Source of the DNA: Gammaproteobacteria bacterium
GTDB taxonomy: Bacteria; Pseudomonadota; Gammaproteobacteria; BMS3Bbin11
DNA length: 11,106 nt
Assembly (NCBI GenBank): GCA_030617565.1
Contig: JAUWVE010000038.1
Coordinates: 1-11,106 of the forward strand
Reading direction: 5' to 3'
Position numbers and translations under genes: made by a program. The notes beneath the pieces are model-generated. The model ran no database searches, had not been told where the DNA came from, and saw only the letters and a program-made list of their open reading frames with translations. Below, in pieces: positions 4,332 through 11,106 of this stretch (its first letter is position 1; every line of letters begins with the position of its first letter).

Positions 4332-7262
4332 ATGATCACAAAAGATCTGGTATCGGTCATCATTGTTAATTTCAATGGCGGTGAACTGCTTGTTCGCTCG
4401 GTCAGCAAGGCCCTTGCCTCTGATATGCCGGTAAAAGTCATTGTTGTGGACAATGCCTCGGTAGATCAGTCAATCAAATTGCTGGAACAGGCGTTTGCTA
4501 ATGATTCCAGACTGACTGTTATTCGCAACAGTAGCAATCTTGGCTTTTCGAGTGCGAATAATATTGCTCTCAGGCAGGCTGAAGGGAATTTTATACTGTT
4601 TCTGAATCCTGATTGTTTAATCAAGCCCGATACCATCAGCCGTTTACTGCAAACATTTCGAGAAGATGAACAAACCGGCATGCTGGGTTGCCGGGTTCTA
4701 AACCCGGATGGTACTGAGCAAAAAGGCTGCAGGCGTAGAGTGCCGACCCCCTGGCGAACCATCGTGCGGGTTCTCGGTTTATCACATTTCACACAATCTG
4801 CCGAGTGGTTGCAGGGCTTTGACATGTCCAGTGAGCCATTGCCAGAAATGGCAGTACCTGTTGATGCTATATCGGGTTCCCTGATGCTGGTTAGCCGTGA
4901 GGCGCTGGATGATGTCGGCCCGCTTGATGAAGGGTATTTTCTGCATTGTGAAGACCTTGACTGGTGCATGCGCTTTAACCTGAAGGGTTACAAAGTAATA
5001 TTCGCACCAGATATAGAAGTAACACATTACCAGGGCTTCAGTAGTAAACAGCGTCCGCTGCGGGTGATGTGGCATATGCACAAAGGAATGATGCGTTATT
5101 ATAATAAGTTCTTCCTGCATCATTACCCCTGGCCCCTGACAATTGTTGTTGCACTCGGTGTCTGGTTCCGATTTGTTGCACTGGTAGTCAAGCACATCTT
5201 CCATATTTTTACTGACTTTCTGGGTAGATCATTCAGACGTATTAAAGCGATATTTGTTTCATCTGCTGAGGATAATCTCGACTCCTCGTTTCTTCAGTTC
5301 AAGACGACCGATAGTCTATCAAATGGTCGTGTACTGATTTTAGGCGCGAGAAGTCAGGTTGGGCATTTTCTCATCCCCCGTTTGATTAATGCGGGATATC
5401 CGGTGACGGCAACAAGCAGAAAAAAGGTAGAAAGATCCACTATCAATCAACTGGAATGGTCTGAGTTGAATCTTGAGTCGGAGGATGAACTGAACTTGCC
5501 GGATGACACTGTAACGGTGATTTCCCTGGCACCTGCATGGCTATTGGCAACAAAAATTAATGAAATGGCTGATCAGGGTATGCAGCGGCTGATTTTTTTT
5601 AGCTCTACCAGTCGCTTCACAAAACTTAAGTCCAGCAATGATGCAGACAGAAACCTTGCCAACCGGCTTGCCGAATCCGAAGACAGGCTGATTGAAGAAT
5701 GTGAGAACTACGGTGTGCAATGGACCCTGTTCAGACCGACCATGGTTTATGGCTGTGGTCTGGATAAAAATATTTTTTCTATTGCCAGTTTTATTCGCCG
5801 TTTTGGGTGTTTCATTATGGCGGGTGAGGGTAATGGTTGCCGCCAGCCTGTGCACGCGGATGATCTGGCTGATGCCTGTCTAAAGGCATTGCAGAATGAG
5901 GCTACCTATCGTCAGGATTATAATCTAAGTGGTGGCGAAACGTTGACTTATTCGCAAATGGTAAGGCTTATATTCAGTCTTCTTGGGCGTAAACCAAGAA
6001 TGTGCTTCGTCAAACGCTCGTTGATGAATACAATGACCAGCATGGCATCCGTGCTGCCAGGTCTGCATCATGTTACACCGGCAATGATAAGTCGAATGGA
6101 GGAAGACCTCTGTTTTGATCATACCCGCGCTGTTGAGGATTTTTCCTATTCTCCCAGGGCATTTCTGGAAACCTCATACTACAACCATTCTTCAACCATG
6201 CCGATAGCGGTTGAAAAAAATGAGCATGTCCTGTCTGATTTAAAGCAACAAAAGATCCTGGTGACCGGGGCCGGTGGCTTTATTGGTTTTTCCCTGTGTC
6301 GCTATCTTGTCGCTAGAGGGTGTATCGTCTACGCTGTTGTTCGAGATACAAGGCAGTTGCATCAGCTTGGAAGTCAGGTAACGCCTGTGGTGACAGACGA
6401 TCTTTGCAAAGTACATGACTGGCAGGAGATGCTTGCTGGTATTGATGCAGTGGTGCATCTTGCGGGTTATGTTCACGAGCGGGCTGGCAATCTCTCTGAA
6501 AAGGCAAGGCTACAGTGTACTAGTTTGAATGTTGATGTTACAAGGCGGCTGGCTACTGCAGCCGCCAGCGCAGGGGTTAAGCGCTTTGTTTATATCAGCA
6601 GTGTAAAAGTACATGGAGAGACAAGTAATCATGACCAGTCAGTCACAGAATATATGGTTCTGTACCCTGAAGGCAGCTATGCAAAAAGCAAAGTTGCAGC
6701 AGAAAATCTCCTGCGTGAGATTGAGTCAAAAACCGGAATGGAGACAGTTATTGTTCGTCCACCGCTAGTTTATGGTCCGGGTGTGAAGGCGAACTTTCTC
6801 AGGTTGATGAAGCTGGTTGAAAAAGGCATACCTCTGCCCCTGGCAGCGGTAGATAACAGGCGCAGCTTCATATATCTTGAAAACCTGGTCGATGTACTTG
6901 CGCTGTCGCTGGTTCATCCTGCAGCTGCTGGGGAAACCTTTCTTGTCAGCGATGATGAGGGTGTGTCAACGCCTGTGCTAATTAATATGCTGGCCGACAG
7001 ACTGGGTGTTACGCCGAAGTTGTTCCCGATATCGGTACAGGTGATGCAGCTACTAGCTGCCGTGGGCGGTGAACGATCTACTGTTGACAGGCTGGTGCAG
7101 TCGCTGGTTATAAATGACTCACATGTTCGTGATACGCTGGATTGGACACCACCCTATTCGATGGAGCAGGGGATCAGAAAAACGGTCTACTGGTATCAGC
7201 AGTTGTATGATCCGGTACAGGCACGGCTATCTCAGCTGGCCGCCTATGCCAGTAGCTGGTAA
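4332..7262 (+). CDS. Three-domain fusion: GT2 glycosyltransferase + SDR + SDR (WbpV-like)
   Basis: One unbroken 976-codon frame, ATG at 4332, six bases after the previous stop. Domain 1 (about 1-300) is a GT2 transferase: VIIVNFNGG (9-17), VVDNAS (38-43), NLGFSSANN (69-77), NPD (92-94), SGSLMLVSRE (181-190), HCEDLDWCMRF (205-215), then a membrane stretch at 268-290. Domain 2 (about 331-615) is an extended SDR fold: VLILGARSQVG (G338 to G344, the middle glycine replaced by S341), FFSSTS, FRPTMVYG (467-474). The Tyr-x-x-x-Lys pair is not visible; R440 and N444 sit where it would be. Domain 3 (about 640-950) is a complete extended SDR: TGAGGFIG (645-652), HLAG, YISSV with S756-S757, YAKSK (Y783, K787), RPPLVYGPG. 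It resembles WbpV-type epimerase/reductases that make UDP-QuiNAc or UDP-FucNAc beside WbpL and WbpM. An internal start at M623 has no visible ribosome binding site. Domain families are sure; joint function is inferred. Confidence 0.87.
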   Translation: MITKDLVSVIIVNFNGGELLVRSVSKALASDMPVKVIVVDNASVDQSIKLLEQAFANDSRLTVIRNSSNLGFSSANNIALRQAEGNFILFLNPDCLIKPDTISRLLQTFREDEQTGMLGCRVLNPDGTEQKGCRRRVPTPWRTIVRVLGLSHFTQSAEWLQGFDMSSEPLPEMAVPVDAISGSLMLVSREALDDVGPLDEGYFLHCEDLDWCMRFNLKGYKVIFAPDIEVTHYQGFSSKQRPLRVMWHMHKGMMRYYNKFFLHHYPWPLTIVVALGVWFRFVALVVKHIFHIFTDFLGRSFRRIKAIFVSSAEDNLDSSFLQFKTTDSLSNGRVLILGARSQVGHFLIPRLINAGYPVTATSRKKVERSTINQLEWSELNLESEDELNLPDDTVTVISLAPAWLLATKINEMADQGMQRLIFFSSTSRFTKLKSSNDADRNLANRLAESEDRLIEECENYGVQWTLFRPTMVYGCGLDKNIFSIASFIRRFGCFIMAGEGNGCRQPVHADDLADACLKALQNEATYRQDYNLSGGETLTYSQMVRLIFSLLGRKPRMCFVKRSLMNTMTSMASVLPGLHHVTPAMISRMEEDLCFDHTRAVEDFSYSPRAFLETSYYNHSSTMPIAVEKNEHVLSDLKQQKILVTGAGGFIGFSLCRYLVARGCIVYAVVRDTRQLHQLGSQVTPVVTDDLCKVHDWQEMLAGIDAVVHLAGYVHERAGNLSEKARLQCTSLNVDVTRRLATAAASAGVKRFVYISSVKVHGETSNHDQSVTEYMVLYPEGSYAKSKVAAENLLREIESKTGMETVIVRPPLVYGPGVKANFLRLMKLVEKGIPLPLAAVDNRRSFIYLENLVDVLALSLVHPAAAGETFLVSDDEGVSTPVLINMLADRLGVTPKLFPISVQVMQLLAAVGGERSTVDRLVQSLVINDSHVRDTLDWTPPYSMEQGIRKTVYWYQQLYDPVQARLSQLAAYASSW

Positions 7263-7270
7263 CAGATACT

Positions 7271-8293
7271 GTGGCTAACGTGCTAATTATTATAACTTTC
7301 TTCTTCAGTACGCTGTTGTCCTGGCTGCTTACATCACGTGTTAGACAATATGCCTTGAAGAAGGACTTGCTGGATATCCCGAATGCCCGTAGTTCGCACT
7401 CGGTTCCGACACCGCGTGGTGGTGGGCTGTCCATTATTATTGTGTTGCTGCTTTCTGCTGTGGCATCCCTGTTTCTTCCCAATGCCCCGGTACCGTTACT
7501 GGTCAGTCTGGTTCTTGCCACCGTGGCCTATGCTATTCTTGGCTGGCAGGATGATAAGCATGATTTACCGGCATCAATTCGTTTTCTGTTCCAGTTATTG
7601 ATAGCCACTATTTTTACAGCATGGCTGGCCTGGTATGGGACGCCTGAGTTCACGCTCTCCATAGCCGGGATAGCTATTATCCTGTCATCTGTTTTATGGA
7701 TAGCATGGATGGCAAATCTATATAATTTCATGGACGGTATTGACGGCATTTCTGCTGTTGAAACAATCATTCTTGGCACCACGACTTCGTACTGGTTTGC
7801 AATGTCAGGGGCCATTAGCATCGCAATAATCTGTATCGCTGTGGCCGGTGCGGCACTGGGTTTTTTGCGCTGGAACTGGTCACCGGCAAAGATTTTTATG
7901 GGAGATGTCGGCAGCCTCGCACTGGGAGCCTTTTTTGCCATTATGGCCATGATCGGCAGCAGTAGTCTGGGCATTCCCTTTTCAGCTTTCCTTATCCTTT
8001 ATGCTGTTTATCTCGCTGATTCGGGTGTGACCCTGCTCCGCAGGATGATCAAAAGAGAGCGATGGTGGCAGGCACATCGTTGCCATTTCTACCAGCGTGC
8101 TGTTCAGTCTGGCTATAGTCATGCACAGGTGAGCCTTGCCGTTATGGTGATTAATCTTCTGCTTGCCGTACTGGCAAGTCTGGTAGTTGTTGACATACTT
8201 GATGCCAATATTGCTCTACTGGCTTGCTTGATAATACTTGCTCCACTGATGTTTCTGATAAACTCGCGCTTTAATCGTATTTGTCGTAAATAA
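7271..8293 (+). CDS. wbpL: WbpL/WecA-type undecaprenyl-phosphate sugar-1-phosphate transferase
   Basis: A polytopic inner-membrane enzyme of the MraY/WecA superfamily that starts repeat-unit synthesis by moving a HexNAc-1-phosphate (in WbpL, FucNAc or QuiNAc) from UDP to undecaprenyl phosphate. The 340-residue length and about ten hydrophobic segments fit. Family motifs are NARSSHSVPTPRGGG (38-52), the Mg-binding pair D94-D95 in GWQDDKHD, NLYNFMDGIDG (149-159), KIFMGDVGS (207-215) and the HRCHFYQR block (269-276), which is the cytoplasmic HIHH-equivalent loop and reads as in WbpL. The GTG at 7271 is 8 bases after the previous stop, with only a weak ribosome binding site; it places the first TM segment at residues 4-20. 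Lying between a WbpV-like domain and a WbpM-like gene, its substrate is most likely UDP-QuiNAc or UDP-FucNAc; UDP-GlcNAc remains possible. Confidence 0.9.
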   Translation: MANVLIIITFFFSTLLSWLLTSRVRQYALKKDLLDIPNARSSHSVPTPRGGGLSIIIVLLLSAVASLFLPNAPVPLLVSLVLATVAYAILGWQDDKHDLPASIRFLFQLLIATIFTAWLAWYGTPEFTLSIAGIAIILSSVLWIAWMANLYNFMDGIDGISAVETIILGTTTSYWFAMSGAISIAIICIAVAGAALGFLRWNWSPAKIFMGDVGSLALGAFFAIMAMIGSSSLGIPFSAFLILYAVYLADSGVTLLRRMIKRERWWQAHRCHFYQRAVQSGYSHAQVSLAVMVINLLLAVLASLVVVDILDANIALLACLIILAPLMFLINSRFNRICRK

Positions 8294-8315
8294 CAGGACT
8301 ACGGGGCTTTTTCAC

Positions 8316-10229
8316 TTGTCAAAAATCGGTATATATCTGAGACTGCTCAAAACACGGTGGGCGGCGCTTGCACACGATATTATTATGATCCCGATTGCCT
8401 GGATGCTGGCCTACTGGATTCGCTACAAAATTGGTGAATATCCGGATCTTTTGCTGGAGAGAGCGATTCATTTACTGCCCTTAATGATATTGATACAGGG
8501 CAGTACCTTCGTATATTTCGGGCTTTATCGTGGGGTATGGCGCTTTGCTTCCTTACCGGATTTAACGCGCATCGTTCGTGCCGTACTGGTGTCTACTGCA
8601 ATCGCTGCTGTCGTGATCTTCTTTTTCACACGCCTGCAGTATGTACCGCGATCAGTTTTTATCATTGACGCCATCCTGTTGATTCTGCTGCTTGGGGGAA
8701 CACGTCTCGGTTACCGTTTAACAAAGGATCATCATCTCAGTAAAGAAACTACAGAAAGAGTACTGGTTGTTGGCGCAGGAGCAGCTGGCGAAGGCCTGGT
8801 ACGTGATTTGCTGCGCATGCGTCCTGCAGTCTATACACCTGTCGTTTTCGTCGATGATGATCCGGCCAAGCAGGGGCAGGAGATTCATGGCATTCGCGTG
8901 GTTTCTACCATAGAAAATATTTCCACTGTGGCCGGGCAATGGGATGCAGACCTGATTATGCTTGCATTACCCAGTGCCAGTTCCAGTCAAATGCGCAGGA
9001 TAGTGGAACTGTGTGAGATGTCCGGTCTGCCTTTCCGTACCTTGCCAAAATTACAGTCACTGGTAAGTGGCAAGGTCAGCATAAATGAGATCAGGGAGGT
9101 GCAGATTGAAGATTTACTTGGTCGGGCACCGGTTATGCTGGATCGCTCTGAAATCGTAAATCGGCTTACCAATAAGGTGGTCCTGGTCACCGGCGGTGGT
9201 GGCTCTATCGGATCCGAGCTGTGTCGACAGATAACGGCAATTGATATTAAACGCCTGATCGTACTAGATCAGAGTGAATATAATCTTTATGCTATTGAAA
9301 AAGAATTGCAACAGGTGAAGCCTGGTCTTGCACTGAACTGTGAACTGGGTGATGTATGTGATGAAGCCGGGCTGGAATATCTGTTCAGGTGCTATCAGCC
9401 GGATATCGTTTTTCATGCGGCGGCATACAAGCATGTGCCAATGCTGGAGAATAAGGTGAGGGAAGCGGTCAGAAATAATATTATCGGCAGCTGGAACGTA
9501 GCCCGACTGGCTGACAGGTATGGCTGCAGTGATTTTGTCATGGTGTCGACGGACAAGGCAGTTAACCCCGGTAATATCATGGGGGCAAGCAAGCGAGTCT
9601 CTGAAATCATCTGCCAGACACTTGATGAACGCTCAAGGACCCGGTTTATTACTACCCGATTTGGTAATGTGCTTGGATCAACAGGAAGTGTTGTGCCATT
9701 ATTTAAACAGCAAATAAAAAGAGGTGGTCCGGTAACTGTCACCGACAGAGAGATTACACGTTATTTCATGACTATATCCGAAGCCTGCCGCCTGATATTG
9801 CAGACCACTATAATGGGAAAGGGCGGTGAAATATTTGTTCTTGATATGGGGGAGCCTGTGAAGGTGCTATACCTGGCTGAGCAGATGATACGGCTATCAG
9901 GTAAAGTTCCTGAAGAAGATATCAAGATTGAATTTACCGGCCTGCGACCTGGCGAAAAGTTACACGAGGAATTATTTCATAGCGACGAGAATTTGACGGA
10001 TACCAGCCATAAAAAAGTAATGCTCGCTAAGAGCCGTAAAACTGACTGGAAAACTCTTGAAGAGACCATGGATGCCTTTCACCAGGCCATTGATGAATTT
10101 GATGAAGAAGTACTTATAGCTCTGATACAAAAGCTGGTGCCGGAGATGACGCAGAAAGATAGCGCAAAAGAAGGCGCAGCTGCTACAGTTACTGGGATAA
10201 CAGAACTAACAGAAATAACAGGAGAATAA
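8316..10229 (+). CDS. wbpM: WbpM/CapD/PglF-type membrane UDP-GlcNAc 4,6-dehydratase
   Basis: Converts UDP-GlcNAc to UDP-2-acetamido-2,6-dideoxy-4-keto-hexose, the precursor of UDP-QuiNAc, UDP-FucNAc and bacillosamine-type sugars. At 637 residues it is the long, membrane-anchored class: about four TM segments (roughly 19-35, 51-70, 86-105, 113-128), a first Rossmann domain with VVGAGAAGEG (151-160), then the catalytic SDR domain with TGGGGSIG (292-299), FHAAAYKHVPMLE (366-378), STDKAVNP (411-418) and M422-x-x-x-K426. The Met replacing the usual SDR Tyr is the norm for WbpM and PglF. GLRPGEKLHEELF is the usual C-terminal block. The start is TTG at 8316, 22 bases after the wbpL-like stop, with no good ribosome binding site; the next in-frame ATG would cut into the first TM segment. 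The tail ends in a three-residue repeat (see 10198-10224). Confidence 0.93.
   Translation: MSKIGIYLRLLKTRWAALAHDIIMIPIAWMLAYWIRYKIGEYPDLLLERAIHLLPLMILIQGSTFVYFGLYRGVWRFASLPDLTRIVRAVLVSTAIAAVVIFFFTRLQYVPRSVFIIDAILLILLLGGTRLGYRLTKDHHLSKETTERVLVVGAGAAGEGLVRDLLRMRPAVYTPVVFVDDDPAKQGQEIHGIRVVSTIENISTVAGQWDADLIMLALPSASSSQMRRIVELCEMSGLPFRTLPKLQSLVSGKVSINEIREVQIEDLLGRAPVMLDRSEIVNRLTNKVVLVTGGGGSIGSELCRQITAIDIKRLIVLDQSEYNLYAIEKELQQVKPGLALNCELGDVCDEAGLEYLFRCYQPDIVFHAAAYKHVPMLENKVREAVRNNIIGSWNVARLADRYGCSDFVMVSTDKAVNPGNIMGASKRVSEIICQTLDERSRTRFITTRFGNVLGSTGSVVPLFKQQIKRGGPVTVTDREITRYFMTISEACRLILQTTIMGKGGEIFVLDMGEPVKVLYLAEQMIRLSGKVPEEDIKIEFTGLRPGEKLHEELFHSDENLTDTSHKKVMLAKSRKTDWKTLEETMDAFHQAIDEFDEEVLIALIQKLVPEMTQKDSAKEGAAATVTGITELTEITGE
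10198..10224 (+). repeat. 9-bp tandem repeat, 3 copies, at the end of the wbpM-like gene
   Basis: The units TAACAGAAC, TAACAGAAA and TAACAGGAG follow one another with exact 9-base spacing. They encode the tail ITE-LTE-ITG. Each unit is three codons, so copy changes keep the frame. The last unit contains the AGGAG that serves as ribosome binding site of the next gene. Confidence 0.7.
10220..10224 (+). promoter_or_regulatory. Ribosome binding site fixing the TTG start of the manC-like gene
   Basis: AGGAG ends 6 bases before the TTG at 10231 and lies in the last codons of the preceding gene, whose stop is at 10227-10229. The one-base gap between the genes points to translational coupling. Confidence 0.75.
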
Positions 10230-10230
10230 T

Positions 10231-11106
10231 TTGATTGTCCCGGTCATACTATCAGGAGGCTCCGGCACGCGCCTGTGGCCTATGTCGCGTGAGTTTTACC
10301 CCAAGCAGTTCCACCATCTGCTGGGCAATGAAACCATGCTGCAGCAAACCGTGCAGCGCCTTGATGGCTTATGCCAGCCCGAACAGCTGATTGTAATAGG
10401 CAATCGCGAACACCGCTTTATGATTATAGAGCAGCTGGCTGAAACAGGCTGGCAGAATGCCAATGTTCTACTGGAACCCGTGGGTAGAAATACAGCACCT
10501 GCGGTAGCCATGGCGGCAATTGCGGCACTGGAGGTATCTGCAGAAGCTACGCTGCTGGTACTTGCCGCAGATCATGTGATCAGAGATGCAGAAGGCTTTA
10601 GAGAGACGGTAAGAACCATGTTGCCATTAGCTGAGGATGGCAAGCTGATTACTTTCGGGATACCGGCGAGCAGGCCGGATACAGGTTTTGGCTATATCCA
10701 TTGTGGAGAAAAGATAACTGACAATGCCTTTTATGTTGATGCCTTTGTGGAAAAGCCGGATAAAGATAAAGCAGTTGAATATGTTGCTGCCGGGGATTAT
10801 TACTGGAACAGCGGTATGTTTCTGTTTCAGGCAAAAACCTACCTGGATGAGCTTGCACTATGGCAGCCGGAGATCCTGGATTGTTGTCAGGCTGCGTGGC
10901 AAAACAGAGAACGGCACTTCCACGGTTTCCAGGCCTTTGATGAGGAAGCCTTCAGCCGCTGTCCTGCTGTTTCCATAGATTATGCGGTGATGGAGAAAAC
11001 TGATAAAGCCGTTATGGCGCCTCTGGACGTGGGCTGGAACGATGTAGGCTCCTGGTCAGCATTGCATCAGGAACTGGAACAGGATGAGCATGGCAATGCC
11101 AGTAAA
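10231..11106 (+). CDS. manC: Mannose-1-phosphate guanylyltransferase (ManC/AlgA/WbpW type), 3' end cut by window
   Basis: Makes GDP-mannose from mannose-1-phosphate and GTP in the cytoplasm, feeding mannose, GDP-rhamnose or GDP-fucose type sugars into the polysaccharide. The frame is open from the TTG at 10231 to the window end (292 codons). The start is set by AGGAG and by the family N-terminus MIVPVILSGGSGTRLWPMSR. Seen are the nucleotidyltransferase signature GGSGTRLWP (9-17), EPVGRNTAPA, LAADHVI, GFGYI, FVEKP (172-176), YYWNSGMFLF (190-199) and GWNDVGSW (268-275). Type II PMI/GMP enzymes are usually near 470-480 residues, so the C-terminal isomerase half, if present, lies outside. Whether it is bifunctional cannot be told here. 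It starts one base after the wbpM-like stop. Confidence 0.95.
   Translation, partial: MIVPVILSGGSGTRLWPMSREFYPKQFHHLLGNETMLQQTVQRLDGLCQPEQLIVIGNREHRFMIIEQLAETGWQNANVLLEPVGRNTAPAVAMAAIAALEVSAEATLLVLAADHVIRDAEGFRETVRTMLPLAEDGKLITFGIPASRPDTGFGYIHCGEKITDNAFYVDAFVEKPDKDKAVEYVAAGDYYWNSGMFLFQAKTYLDELALWQPEILDCCQAAWQNRERHFHGFQAFDEEAFSRCPAVSIDYAVMEKTDKAVMAPLDVGWNDVGSWSALHQELEQDEHGNASK

Noticed and set aside
4466..4969. 167-codon open frame on the minus strand
   Set aside because: It lies wholly inside the GT2 domain of the fusion gene, has a composition unlike a real protein and no recognisable family. It is a shadow, as are the other long opposite-strand frames such as 7528-7974 and 9413-9742.
6198..6200. 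ATG as a separate start for the last SDR domain
   Set aside because: There is no ribosome binding site before it and no stop in front, so read-through fusion is the simpler reading.
9579..9593. Met in place of the catalytic Tyr in the dehydratase (M422-x-x-x-K426) as a broken active site
   Set aside because: This substitution is the known state of active WbpM and PglF type 4,6-dehydratases.
1..11106. CRISPR array, tRNA, rRNA, phage or defence genes
   Set aside because: No regular spaced repeats, RNA gene folds or matching protein families were seen in the window.

Overview
The window is part of a surface-polysaccharide (O-antigen or capsule type) gene cluster. All genes are on the + strand. 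The gene families and the order epimerase, WbpL-like, WbpM-like, ManC-like recall the Pseudomonas wbp type of O-antigen locus. A gammaproteobacterium of medium GC content is the most likely source, but no rRNA, tRNA or housekeeping gene is present to settle this. Hand counts give 111 G+C in 300 bases at 1201-1500 and 157 in 300 at 8761-9060.

Layout. Block A (1-1954) holds a GT4 glycosyltransferase cut by the window start, followed directly by an RgpF-family (rhamnan synthesis F) protein. A 407-bp stretch without genes follows (1955-2361). It contains several small hairpins, one shaped like a minus-strand terminator, and a 163-bp palindromic element with inverted-repeat ends that looks like a MITE. 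Block B (2362-11106) is six genes spaced 1-29 bp apart, very likely one transcript: a polyprenyl-phosphate type GT2 glycosyltransferase with two C-terminal membrane segments, a soluble-type GT2, a 976-residue fusion of GT2 with two extended-SDR domains, a WbpL/WecA-type initiating sugar-1-phosphate transferase, a WbpM/CapD-type UDP-GlcNAc 4,6-dehydratase, and the start of a ManC/AlgA-type mannose-1-phosphate guanylyltransferase cut by the window end.

How the genes fit together (inference). The WbpM-like protein would make the UDP-4-keto-6-deoxy-GlcNAc intermediate. The C-terminal SDR of the fusion, which keeps its catalytic Tyr-Lys pair, would reduce it at C4 to UDP-QuiNAc or UDP-FucNAc, as WbpV does. 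The WbpL-like enzyme would load that sugar-1-phosphate on undecaprenyl phosphate at the inner membrane. The GT2, GT4 and RgpF-family enzymes would extend the repeat unit, and ManC would supply GDP-mannose or sugars derived from it. The exact sugars and linkages cannot be read from sequence.

The points most worth a second look are the GT2-SDR-SDR fusion with a degenerate middle domain, the palindromic element between the two blocks, the composition shift across it, and the near-absence of ATG starts.
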